A DNA stretch of 20,852 bases from Geosiphon pyriformis (GCA_016748015.1 JAAOMT010000741.1:137440-158291), one strand, 5' to 3'. Counted from the stretch's first letter, positions 1 to 8,729 are shown. Translations and numbers: made by a program. Notes: generated from the letters alone by a model not told the origin.

Positions 1-1
1 A

Positions 2-223
2 TTCCACACCTGTGAAAACGTACTACAAAACCCAATTTTTCAACCTTTGAAGATTCAATACATTGGAAAGCTCACAGAACTGAAATTTCAACAATTTTCA
101 GACCAAATTTCTTCAATAATTTTGGATTATTATCTGGAAATAACAGACAGTACTTGGACTTTGATGGAGCTCAGTCTTGAGGAGGAGGTTATGTTACCAG
201 ACGAAATTAGAGATATTATTTAG
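2..223 (+). CDS. 3' end of an unrecognised protein-coding frame, truncated by the window edge
   Basis: An open frame runs in from the left edge and ends at a TAG at 221-223, giving 73 residues with no internal stop. In a region this rich in stop codons that is more than expected by chance. The reading is rich in Leu, Ile, Gln and Glu, includes a TCENVLQNPIF stretch, and has an acidic C-terminal part ending LSLEEEVMLPDEIRDII. There is no obvious membrane segment. I do not recognise the family. It could be the C-terminus of a host protein, or the end of a transposon polyprotein, because an LTR-like promoter/polyA pair follows on the same strand at 573-664. It differs from the other coding remains here in carrying no nonsense codon, though it is short. 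Confidence 0.4.
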   Translation, partial: FHTCENVLQNPIFQPLKIQYIGKLTELKFQQFSDQISSIILDYYLEITDSTWTLMELSLEEEVMLPDEIRDII

Positions 224-408
224 CATGAAATTATCTTATAATTCCTATCATTAATTAGCATATATTATCATTTCAAATGATCACTTATTACATTAGCAAA
301 AATGTCTGAAATTATCATTTAATTAATAACCCAAATTGTACACAACACAAATGTAACCTAATTGCGATGATCAATCATGCAATACCCCAAACTATGTAAC
401 ATTCAAAA

Positions 409-528
409 AGTTCGCCGAAATTTGTAGAAATTTGCTGAAATAATTGATAGTTCACTGAAATATTTAATAGTTTGCCAAAATAATTTATAATTTGCCAAAA
501 TGTATCTTTAGTTCAACAAAATTTTAGA
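409..528. repeat. 20-bp minisatellite, six diverged copies
   Basis: Six tandem copies start at 409, 429, 449, 469, 489 and 510. The consensus is roughly AGTTTGCCRAAATAATTTAT. The first four copies are exactly 20 bp and the fifth is 21 bp. A core of TTYGCYRAAA or TTCAMYRAAA is kept in each copy. The array ends about 45 bp upstream of a TATAAAAG box. It is not a multiple of three and lies in no open frame, so it is not a coding repeat. Confidence 0.85.
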
Positions 529-572
529 AAATAGTAAAGTTCAAGTTCATAGAATAGTGTTATGACAAGTTG

Positions 573-664
573 TATAAAAGAAGAGCTTCTCTCTTCGAGA
601 AAATGTATCTTACTTTAGATTTATCTTTTAAAAAACCATTTCTATACACACAAAAAGAAATAAA
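573..664 (+). promoter_or_regulatory. Candidate TATA box, hairpin and AATAAA polyadenylation signal (LTR-like)
   Basis: A TATAAAAG box at 573-580 is followed directly by an inverted repeat, GAAGAG (580-585) and CTCTTC (591-596) around a 5-nt loop, then by AATAAA at 659-664, about 80 bp after the box. A TATA box with a close downstream AATAAA is the usual arrangement inside a retrotransposon LTR, where the transcript starts and ends within the same repeat. No gene starts downstream on this strand, which fits a 3' or solo LTR better than a host promoter. The motifs are short and the region is A+T rich, so chance occurrence is possible. Confidence 0.3.
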
Positions 665-875
665 TATTAAATAATTCGAAAAACCAAATTTTTTAAATTA
701 TTGTACTTGGAAAATTCCCAAAACCCAACTAACATTTCGAAATTGATTAGCTACCAATTTCAGTAAACTGTTAGTGACTCCAGGCCTGAATAGAAAACGT
801 TTCTCTTGATAAGATCCTATTTCTTTTACACTTCTTTTATTTTTCTTTTCTTTTCTTATTACAATCATTAAGGTA

Positions 876-998
876 GCCTACAGACGAGATTCCTGTAGAA
901 GAGTTGACTTTCACAGCAAAGTAACTACACATTTTTAGTGAGCTTCCAGACGAGCAATTCCTGAGAAAGAGTTGACGTTTACTACAATGTAACTACAT
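876..998. repeat. Imperfect direct duplication of about 55 bp
   Basis: Segment 876-930 and segment 942-998 share an ordered set of blocks: CCAGACGAG or ACAGACGAG, then ATTCCTG, then AAGAGTTGAC, then GTAACTACA. An 11-bp spacer separates them. The copies differ by substitutions and small indels. They lie just beyond the C-terminal end of the minus-strand Gag-protease relic. The function is unknown. Confidence 0.7.
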
Positions 999-1261
999 AA
1001 AGCAACTGGCATGGAATTGGCCATTCCACTCATAAGCCCAGCAAGTTCAAATTATAGAAGATAATTTGAAGATAAATTCAGCTACTGGAGGTTCAACCAC
1101 ATCCAGAAAATGTGAATTCACAGCAAATAAGTATCAACAACATTACAGAAAAGAGACCAAAAACCTTCAGTAACATCGTCTAGGCAGGATATAGCTTGGT
1201 GTCATATTGCTGTGATGGGTGTACCATGATTCACCCAGTTGCTGATGAGGATCATGTATTG

Positions 1262-1495
1262 GCACGAAGTGTCACATGTTCCTCTTCGACCAGAAATGTT
1301 GTTCCATATTTCTTTGTTGAGTAATTGTTTGCTGCAAGTGAGACATGGTTTGTTGTCCCACTTGTCTTGTCTTTTTGGATAGCCATATTATTCCCTATGA
1401 TAGGGCTTACAATAGTAATGGGTTCATGTTTAGTAGTCTTTGTTTGACACTACCCAAGCTCCCATTGAGGACAGTTTTTTCACACAGTCCTTGCA
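1262..1495 (-). other. C-terminal Cys-rich zinc-ribbon segment of the polyprotein
   Basis: In the same frame as the protease, two CxxC-type units are visible. The first is CKDC (1484-1495) paired with YCKPYH, where the second Cys of the partner CxxC appears replaced by Tyr (codon 1400-1402). The second is CLTC (1334-1345) paired with CDTSC (1262-1276). The layout suggests two treble-clef or ribbon folds after the protease. From memory of related Glomeromycotina polyproteins this tail is a regular part of the family, but its role is not known to me. It is broken by TAA, TGA and TAA between 1380 and 1440. Confidence 0.6.
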
Positions 1496-1860
1496 TTTGA
1501 GAGGTATATATGATGGCTTTTTTATTGGTTCACATGAGTATTCCCTTTCCCAGCCACTAGTTATTTTTTTTGCAGTGGTGGTTTTTTCAAATATGTTTTC
1601 TTCCTTTCCTTTCCCTTTTTTCTTGTTTTTTTCTTCTCAATCTAGAATTGGTGACATCTTACTTTGGTTGTTGTCAGTTCAAGCATTAATGGTGGCTTCC
1701 CAGATAAGTTCTTCTCTTTGTTTCTCCTTTTCATTGTTGTTGTTGTTCCAGGCGAGTATTGGCAGCAGTTCATTGTGGTCAATGTCAACCCACAAGACTT
1801 GGTATGCTTCCCAGATGGGTTTCATTTTTTCTTTCTCAAATTTGATAAGTGGTGTTGATG

Positions 1861-2359
1861 GCATGGTAATAGGCTTGAAGTGGTCACATGTGGCTGATAC
1901 CTATGTGTGTCGACTGTTCTGGCTAAGCTGGAGCTCTTGGATGTTCTAATCTAGGGTCACGTTGGTTTTGGACAGCCAGTTGTTTCCAATAAGTACTTAG
2001 TATTGAGTGGCTTCTATGACAAGTACTTTGATTGGTACTATGATGCCATTGACTTTTATGGGAAAATCATCAATCTCTCCAATAAGTGTTTTGGTTGCTC
2101 TATCAGCTGTAATAATTCTGATGCTGGCAGCGCAATTAACTCAGTGATCTAATTGATCCATGAATTGTCTTGTGATAATGCTGCCAGCTGATCCACTATC
2201 TAGGATCAGTTTGATGAAGTGACCATCAACTTTTGCATCAGTGTACATCACGGTGATGGGTTTTTTCTCGAGTGCTGCTCCACTAAACAAAGATGAGTTG
2301 ATGATTTTTTCCAATTCAAAAGGAAAGATGACTATGAGAGATTTGTTTTCAGTGATCAT
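1861..2359 (-). other. Retropepsin-like aspartic protease domain
   Basis: A stop-free part (2359-2141) contains DAKVDGHFIKLILDSGSAGS, with the catalytic Asp-Ser-Gly at 2192-2200 (Asp codon 2198-2200), followed by IITRQFMDQL. The same frame continues through TGA, TAA, TAG and TAG into IDDFPIKVNGIIVPIKVLV and a GNNWLS motif typical of the second half of retropepsin-like domains. The enzyme would dimerise to cut the Gag polyprotein. The first active-site strand is intact but the domain is interrupted four times. Confidence 0.85.
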
Positions 2360-2866
2360 TGCTGGTGGAATATTGTTGGTGAGTGTTGTTTGGGGTGAGT
2401 TGGATTCCGAGTTATTGGTGGTGACATCTTTTGGAATAACCAGAAGACTTAAATAGTTCTGGGAATTTGGGTTTTAGGTAGAACCAATACCTGAATTCCA
2501 CTGTTGAGAGCCTGATAGTTGGTGAGAGAAGCTGGGGATCAGTTGATGAACAACTATTGCTGATCTCCAGTTTTGAGTAATTCTAAGTCTTGGATTTTCT
2601 GATGTTATTTGAGTGGGGTTTTGGAGTGGTATTTGAATTGGTTGTTGGGGCTGATAAATTATTTGGGGCTGTGGCTGATAAATTACCGGTGGCTGTGGTT
2701 GATAAATTGGAAGTTGATATACTGGTGGTTGATAGATTGGTTGCTGTGTCATTGGCCGATAAGTGGTTTGATATTGGTCTTGATTTGGGTAGTGATTCTG
2801 AGTATGAAATCTGTGATCAGGGTTTTAATATTGATTTTCCGATCATGGATTGTTGTTATAAAATTG

Positions 2867-2908
2867 ACAGTTGGCTCTAATGTGACCTTGTTTACCACAG
2901 TTGTGGCA
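2867..2908 (-). other. CCHC zinc knuckle of Gag
   Basis: The minus-strand reading CHNCGKQGHIRANC matches C-X2-C-X4-H-X4-C exactly, the retroviral/retrotransposon nucleocapsid knuckle that binds element RNA. It lies between the Gag core and the Gln/Pro-rich linker, the expected place. The four zinc ligands are intact although stops lie on both sides (TAA at 3023-3025 upstream, TGA and TAA within about 45 bases downstream). Confidence 0.9.
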
Positions 2909-3025
2909 AACATGCATTTTTGGCTGCCATGGCTGATTGGGTAATGATGATAACAATAATGTTGATGGACATGGCTGATTTTGGAAATGATTCATGTTTT
3001 CTGAATTATTGCATTGTTGTGGTGG

Positions 3026-3660
3026 TTAATAAATTGCACAATTGTCAGCTAAGTATCCCTCTAGTTTTTGATTAATTGTATTACTGAATTGTTTTAGTTT
3101 GGAATCCAAGTCAGATAATCCATTTATCACTAAATTTACAGCTTGAACATGGTTAGCTTTTAGCTTAGCTGCTTCAAAATCTCTGATGTAAGTAATGATG
3201 ATTGGGAGGTCAACTAGATGTATTGGATATATTCGCTGAAGGATGTTACTGCGCAATCCTCTGATAAACTGGTTTAAAATCTGTGGTACTGTAAAGTAAT
3301 TAGCTTGGATTGTCTGAATTTGATGCAGATTTCTATGGAAGTGTCCCAAGTAAGTGGTGACTGCTTCTGTGTCCCCTTGTTTGATGATGGTAAATGTGTT
3401 GGTCAAGTGATTGATACTATTGTTATTACTAAAGTATCTCAAGAATTCTGTTTTGAACTCATTGAAGATTTGTGGTTTGGCGGCTAGGCTCTGATACCAT
3501 AAGTCGGTGGTATTTTTGAGAAAATAGGGAATCATTTAAAGAGCTCTACCATTGTTCTATCCATTGGCCACTATGGTTTTTTCAATGTTGTTGAGCTATA
3601 TTTGGGCGTTGTCCTCTTCACTGGTAAAATTGTCAAGTTTTGCGATTGGTGCATAGGCTA
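3026..3660 (-). other. Retrotransposon Gag core domain within the Gag-protease relic
   Basis: The longest stop-free part (3535-3026) reads with the IPYFLKNTTDLWYQSL and FLRYFSNNNSINHL motifs and an Arg/Leu/Ile-rich helical tail, as in the retrotransposon Gag capsid family. Upstream, 3660-3536 continues the domain in the same frame (YAPIAKLDNFTSEEDNAQ) but is cut by TAG, TAG and TAA at positions where the family context suggests Trp, Trp and Gln. The segment ends at LADNCAIY followed by a TAA. The role is particle assembly around element RNA. The domain is dead as encoded. Confidence 0.8.
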
Positions 3661-5076
3661 TTGGATCTAAGTTGGATTGTTGTGGTGATAGTTGAAGTGG
3701 TTGTTGTTGCATGGGTTGTTGGAATGATAGTTGAAGTAGTGGTTGTAGGGATTCAGTTATTGGATTAATCAGTGGTTGATCGATGATGATTACTAGAGGT
3801 AAGTTTTATTAATTTATTAAATCAGAGTTTCGATTATCCTGAATTGGTGGTGTCTGAATATTCAGAGTTTCAATTTCTGGATTTTCTGAGATTAGATTTT
3901 GCTGAGTTTAAAGATTCAGAATTTCAAATTCCAGGTTTTTAGTAATCAGGTTCTGGTAAGTGAATTCTTGATCTTCAGCTTCTTCTTCTTTCTCTTCTTT
4001 TGATTCTATTACTTCCCATGGATCAGAAATTCCGAAATCTGGAGAAGGTGGTGACAATCAGAGTCCTGATGGTGTTGATAATCACAAGTTAAATCCTTCA
4101 AAATACATACTGTATGGTTCTAATAATTCTGCTTTCCTTTGTTTACTTTGAAATGAGAATCATCCAAATGCTGATGTCATGTTTGATGTGGTTGTGCCAG
4201 TAGATGTAATATTAATGGCACTTCCAGGTGTATAATAGTATGATGAATTAGTTGGGAATTCAACTCTTGTTTTTTTCTAAGTAAATGGTTGTATTTTTTT
4301 GGGTATTACTGCTGGTGTTTGCAGTTTTCCTTTGCCTTTACTCGCATAAGTAATAGAGTATCTTTGCTGTGTGTGATGTTCAATTTTTTTGTTGATTTCC
4401 GTAATGATGGAGGTAAAATTGTGATTTGTTGGCAGGTTGGTATTTTGAATTAATTCACTGTAAAAGGCTTCTTTTGCCGATTTAATATTTACTGGTGTTC
4501 CTAACAGATAGATAATTCTTTTGTTAACATAGAAATTGAAAGCTGATTCCACTGATATATGGTTGTAATTTAATCCCAAATGTTGACAATAGTGTTGAAA
4601 TAAAGATTTCATGAATCCTAGATGGTTTGCTCTTATGTTTTCTGATTCTGCCACTTTTAGATTTGTGTTGGTGCTGGTTCTCTGTAGAATTATACCTCAT
4701 AGGGAGCACCAAATATTACAGGTGACTATTTTTAGTGTTGGATTAGATAACAAATCTGTAACTTAGTGCTCAAATCTAGTTGTAGTTGATAGTGATCTGA
4801 AGATTTGTGTCTGAAAAGTTTGTATCCGAAGGATTTGGTTAAGTTCTTTGTATAATGGACAGAGATTCAATGGTAATAGTTTTATTTGTAGCTTCCCAAA
4901 ACTGCAGTTTTGTCAATTTTTTTCTCAGCTTGATGGCTGGTATTCTTCCTGGTAAGCTATCCTCAATCGAGTGTTCTACTCTTATTTTTGGGTCTTTTAC
5001 CAGTCACATTTATCCTGATGTCAGTACCCTGCATGTTAATCCTCAATAGAATTAGTAAACAACAATAAAATCAAAG

Positions 5077-5122
5077 CAAGAAATAAAGAAAAGAAAAGAA
5101 AATAAAGAAAGAAAAGAAATAA
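5077..5122. repeat. Polypurine (GAAA-rich) tract
   Basis: A run made almost only of A and G, mainly GAAAA and GAAAT units, lies on the plus strand; on the minus strand, the transcribed direction of the Gag-protease element, it is a polypyrimidine tract in the leader. It interrupts no coding frame. A pyrimidine-rich tract also lies at about 834-858. No function can be assigned from sequence alone. Confidence 0.6.
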
Positions 5123-5203
5123 GCCAAGGCAATTTGCAAGTTAGTATTCCATCAATAGCCATGATCAAGAGCTATTGTTCCAGTGTGGTTAAGTATCAAT
5201 TAT

Positions 5204-5224
5204 TATCAACATGAAGTGTTGATA
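5204..5224. other. Perfect 8-bp hairpin
   Basis: TATCAACA (5204-5211) and TGTTGATA (5217-5224) are perfect reverse complements around a 5-nt loop. It sits downstream of the TATA box and AATAAA signal of the candidate LTR in minus orientation, so it would be in the element's transcript. Confidence 0.6.
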
Positions 5225-5255
5225 GTGGCAGTGGGTTTGAGATAACAAACAGTTA

Positions 5256-5340
5256 TTTATTTGTGGTTTGAAAAGTTGTCTAGATAAAATCTAAACTAAG
5301 AGGTCTGTCTTTTTAGCTTTTAATCTTACTGCTATATATA
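5256..5340 (-). promoter_or_regulatory. Candidate LTR TATA box and AATAAA signal
   Basis: On the minus strand TATATATAG (5340-5332) is followed 71 bp later by AATAAA (5261-5256). This close pairing is typical of the U3-R part of an LTR. It lies in the correct orientation for the Gag-protease frame and directly downstream of the 38-bp repeat array. Confidence 0.4.
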
Positions 5341-5396
5341 CATAATTAAGATTCCTCAATTCCTCAATTCTTCACAACAGGAATCCTGAGATTCTT

Positions 5397-5509
5397 GGAA
5401 TCCTGCAATTCCTTGAGAGGAATTCTGGAATTCTGGAATCCTGCAATTCCTTGTAAGAATCCTGTAATTCCTGGAATTCTGCAATTCCTGAGAGGAATCC
5501 TGGAATTCC
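5397..5509. repeat. 38-bp tandem repeats built from GGAATTC/GGAATCC modules
   Basis: Three copies occupy 5397-5434, 5435-5472 and 5473-5509 (38, 38 and 37 bp). Each begins GGAATCCTGCAATTCC or GGAATTCTGCAATTCC, followed by GGAATTCTGG- or GAATCCTG-type modules. A degenerate half copy lies at 5380-5396. Because GGAATTCC is palindromic, each unit can also fold on itself. The array ends 57 bp from the TATA box on the minus strand, a plausible upstream enhancer position in an LTR U3. Confidence 0.85.
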
Positions 5510-5570
5510 ACATTTTACTACATCTACTTCTGATTGGCTAATAACTATGCTAATATATATTCCCTATATT

Positions 5571-6071
5571 TCTATGAGTAATATTATAAACAACTCTTTA
5601 GCTCAACATGTTTCCAAGATAGAGGAAGTTCCTGGTCATATTGTTTTAATGCATCTTTTTTTTAAGGACAGAGTTTCAGTTTCAATCATTGACTTGTATG
5701 CTTGTGTCTCTTCAGGTAACCAATTTGAGCAGGCATCCAATGTTAATTTTTTTATAGCCCAGGTAGTTAATTCCAGCAGCTTTGTTGTTTTGGGCAGTAA
5801 TTTTAATGAATACAGTTCTAAAAAAAGTGCAAATTATGAATTTTGTTTGAATCTGAGATTAGTTAATTCTTTTGGTGGACATTCTCTGGCTGGAACCTCT
5901 ACTTGGAGCAACTCAAAGAGTGTTGAAAAAGTTATTGACCATATCTTGGTTAGTGAATCCCTAATTTTGGCTGTGGCCAGTCATAGGATTGGCTCTGTGT
6001 TTGAATTTTTTGACACTGATCACAAAGCTGTCTCAGTTTCAGTGAGTTTGAATGGGCTTTTGGACGTTTGA
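5571..6071 (+). other. APE-type endonuclease domain, C-terminal part, of LINE-1
   Basis: A stop-free stretch covers motifs of exonuclease/endonuclease/phosphatase enzymes: SIIDLYACVSSG, VVLGSNFNEYS (GxDFNE motif, codons 5793-5810), STWSN and KVIDHILVS, and FFDTDHKAVSVSV (TDH, His codon 6021-6023). The Asp of the GDFN motif is Asn here (AAT 5799-5801), which would abolish metal-dependent nicking; LINE-3 keeps Asp at this site. The distal TDH catalytic pair is intact. The first strand and its catalytic Glu are missing because of the 5' truncation. Confidence 0.8.
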
Positions 6072-6699
6072 TTAGGGGTTTTACGCAAATAGGCGAATAA
6101 GAATCATTGGAAATTCAAGCTGAAGGGCATGGATGTTAATGGGTGGAAATGCTTTATGAAGTGTTCTGCAGGCAAATTTTTGAAGAAATCAGTTGATTTT
6201 CATGTTGCGGAACACATCAGTAATTTAGACAAAATGTGGAATATTCTTAAAAGAGTAGTGGTTAATTCTGCTGATGAAATTTTCTCCAGGCTCTAGTTTA
6301 GTGAGTTTGAAGGTGTAAGAAACAAGTTGTCATCTAAGTTTCATAGATTGGAATTGCTGATGTCCAAAATTGCCAGTAGTTTAAATTTGGATCTGGTTTC
6401 AAAGACTGACTACTTGATTGATACATGGTCAAGCATAAATAGCATTGAAGCATCCAAAATTTGTGTTATGATCAATATAGATAACAAGATTGAGGATATT
6501 TTACATCATATTTTGGTTATTAAAAGGGGTTACCACAAGTCCAAGTATCATGAATTCAAAGTTGTCAGAGATGACTCCATCAAGAAAGCTATATCAAGAC
6601 ACATGGAAAACTTTTGCACAAATAAAGAGCAGATAATAAATAGCATTCTAGATTGACTATTCAGGAAAGTAGTTCTCAATCATTTGATTGTGGACAATG

Positions 6700-8036
6700 A
6701 GCTCATCTTAGAGCTTCAGATGATCAAATTTTCGATTAATACTATAATAGAAGGTTGAACAAGGAAATGCTTAGTTGCTGGTGATCTGTCAGATTGGTGG
6801 AATATTCAGTATGCTCCCTTAAGTCACGTTGATGATAATACATTTTCTGGGATTATGAGTGATGTCAGCATGGAAAAACTTCTACAGATTGTTAGGAACT
6901 TACCAGATGGCAAAACTGCTGGGCTCTTTAGCATTCTTAATGAACTTTGAAAGCATAGTAATTCTTTGGTCTTCAATGGTCTTTTGAGCATTTTTAATAA
7001 GTGTTTGATATCTGAAGGGGTTCTTGAGCAATGGAGGAGGTCCTGGGTTTTCATAATTCCTAAACCTTATGATTGAGAAGGCACTCTTACTAATACTAGG
7101 CCAATTGCACTAATTGAAACTGCCCAGAAGATTTTGTTTAAAATTCTTTCAGACAAGATCTCTTTGGCTTGTAGTAGGTTTGATGTTTTGCATGGTGACA
7201 ATTTTTTGGTGTTAAAAGACACTTATACACAATTTTCTATTTTTGCTGTTGGCTCAATTGTGAAAGATGCTCTGGAGAAAAACAGAGAGTTGTGACTGGT
7301 TCTTCAGGATATGCACAAGACCTATGACTCTGTTAATTGGTCTCATTTGCTTAATAGTTTGGTCAGGATCAAAATGTGTCTCTGTTTTATAAACTTTTTC
7401 AGTAACATACACAATGGTAGATTCAATCAGGTTATGACAGATTTTGGTCTGTCTGATAGTTATATTGTGCATAATTGGTCTGGACTAAGGTGAGGTGTTT
7501 TTGCCACTGCTGTAGCATATTTTCTATGATTCATTATTATGCGAAGTCAAGAAACATGAACAATTGTATGACTATCAAATGTGTTCAAAATTCTATGCCA
7601 AATCTGGTAAACCTGACCAAAGTAATAACAGGACATCATTTTTTGCTGCGGAAGCCTTTATTAATGACACAATCTGAGTTGGTAATTATTTGGCAGCAAC
7701 ACAAAATATCTTGAACATAGTAAGTAAATTTTTTTCTATTAATGACATTTCAATAAACTCTGAGAAAACTGTTGCTATCCTTATCAACCAAGGCATTAAG
7801 GAAGCTAAGCTATTTATTAGTGGGTCAAGCATTTCAGTGGCCAAGAAGAGCGAGTTTCATCACTATCTGGGAATTTTCCTATCAACTGAGGACCTTTCCA
7901 AGCCGAGTTTAGCCAAAGTTCACAATGATGTCAAGTTTTTTTCGAATGTGGTTTTGAGAAAAGCCATAATTGAGAAGCAATTTTTATATTTGGTTTCTGC
8001 TGTTCTACAGTCTATCATTTGTTATAGGCTTTAATT
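6700..8036 (+). other. Reverse transcriptase domain of LINE-1
   Basis: Recognisable blocks in order: LPDGKTAGLFSILNEL, FIIPKPYD, TNTRPIALIETAQKIL, LVLQDMHKTYDSVNW (palm motif A; its Asp is in LQDM), GEVFLPLL (motif B, after the frameshift), and SFFAAEAFINDTI (motif C region). Motif C is F-I-N-D at 7657-7668 instead of F-V-D-D, with the first catalytic Asp changed to Asn and a TGA two codons after the motif. Thumb-like sequence NDISINSEKTVAI and YLGIFLSTEDLSKPSLAK follows. These are typical non-LTR reverse transcriptase features. Confidence 0.85.
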
Positions 8037-8729
8037 TAGCTTTGCTTTTAAGGGTGTTTATGAAAAATGAGACAAATTGTTAAAGAAGGGGCTCAAGTTC
8101 AAAGCAAATTTGCCTAGAGACTTTCCTAGTGTGGCACTATATCATTCTGAGTTGTATGGCCTAAAGTCTTTTAAGCAAGTGCTCTCTAAAAGTTTGTTGG
8201 CCAACCTGATCAATTTTAGTAATACTAGTGGAACTCTCAGCAAATTTTTCAACCACAGAGTGATGGACTTACAGACTGTTAGCTGGATGTCCTGGCACTC
8301 TCTTTGTTTTCTGGTCACATTACCTATCAATCCTTTAAACTGTTTTTTGGCTAGCACTACTTGGATACTCATTTCATGCAAAACCTCATTAGAAAGTGCA
8401 TTTTCTAATGTTTTTTGGGCTGGAACTGGTGTGCCAATTTTGAATGTGCTGGGCCTGGATGGTTATTTGGGTGTTAGAAAATTTCTCATGAAATATGGCC
8501 TCATTTTCGCCAACCAACTTTTGGATCATTATGGCATATGCTTCACTTAAAACACCTTTTGCAGATGAAAAAAACTTGACCTGAGAGGTCTGATTCCTAC
8601 CTGGTTTGTTTCTGTTACTAATTTCGTCAATAATGGTGGTTTGGATGTCATAGTGAATGTGGTGTCTCATTCTGTTTCCACCAATTTTTTTCATAATGTT
8701 GGTTTTACTTCTGAGTATTTGTTGGTCCT

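Larger units (their letters stand above)
224..1117. other. Non-coding interval with repeats and an LTR-like promoter module
   Basis: No coding frame of note is visible on either strand. The interval holds a 20-bp tandem array (409-528), a TATAAAAG box followed by a small hairpin (573-596), an AATAAA signal (659-664), a pyrimidine-rich tract (about 834-858) and a 55-bp imperfect duplication (876-998). One reading is that 224 to about 760 is an LTR in plus orientation following a truncated polyprotein end at 223. A matching second LTR was not seen in the window, so this stays a hypothesis. Confidence 0.4.
1118..4696 (-). pseudogene. Decayed Gag-protease polyprotein of an LTR-type retrotransposon
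   Basis: One minus-strand frame can be followed from about 4696 to a TGA at 1118-1120, close to 1,190 codons, with no frameshift but about two dozen stops. In order it holds: an N-terminal segment (ANHLGFMKSLFQHYCQHLGL); a Lys/Gly-rich and then an acidic Glu-rich part (about 4030-3960); a Gln/Pro-rich linker; a retrotransposon Gag core (about 3660-3026, WYQSL and FLRYFSNNNSINHL); a CCHC zinc knuckle (2867-2908); a Gln/Pro/Tyr repeat region (about 2750-2650); a retropepsin domain with LDSGSAGS (catalytic Asp codon 2198-2200); and Cys-rich zinc ribbons (1495-1262). The Gag would package RNA and the protease would cleave the polyprotein. Many stops sit where the flanking context suggests Trp or Gln. 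The clear start codon is lost; the first in-frame GTG is at 4652-4654. No reverse transcriptase or integrase follows before the window edge. Confidence 0.85.
4697..5522 (-). other. Probable 5' LTR and leader of the Gag-protease element
   Basis: Read on the minus strand from 5522, this segment starts TGTAGTAAAATG (TG is the usual LTR start). It passes through three 38-bp repeats (5509-5397), then a TATATATAG box (5340-5332), then AATAAA (5261-5256) about 71 bp further on, and a hairpin (5224-5204). It reaches the Gag frame at about 4696. That order of repeats, TATA, polyA signal and Gag matches an LTR followed by a leader. The inner LTR boundary and primer-binding site could not be fixed. A coding-like stretch from ATG 5034 to about 4690 in other frames is interrupted by several stops. 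No second copy was found downstream of Gag-protease, so the element is 3'-truncated or its 3' LTR lies outside. Confidence 0.45.

Noticed and set aside
1440-1949. 169-codon plus-strand open frame rich in Phe, Ser and Leu
   Set aside because: It lies antisense to the Gag-protease polyprotein, whose minus-strand reading carries the protease and zinc-ribbon signatures. The hydrophobic composition is what the reverse complement of a Lys/Glu-rich coding strand gives.
2590-2944. Plus-strand frames with Val/Asp/Leu or Trp/Leu repeats
   Set aside because: These are reverse-complement images of the Gln/Pro/Tyr-rich linker and zinc knuckle on the minus strand.
4524-4712. 62-codon minus-strand frame with a Lys/Ser/Arg-rich start
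   Set aside because: It overlaps the N-terminus of the Gag-protease frame in another frame. The ANHLGF...QHYCQHLGL reading continues into Gag, so it is preferred.
4855-5049. 64-codon plus-strand frame
   Set aside because: It lies antisense to the presumed leader of the Gag-protease element, is short and has no recognisable motif.
5351-5509. CRISPR-like array from the GGAATTCC modules
   Set aside because: The units are contiguous with no unique spacers, and the surrounding sequence is eukaryotic retroelement DNA.
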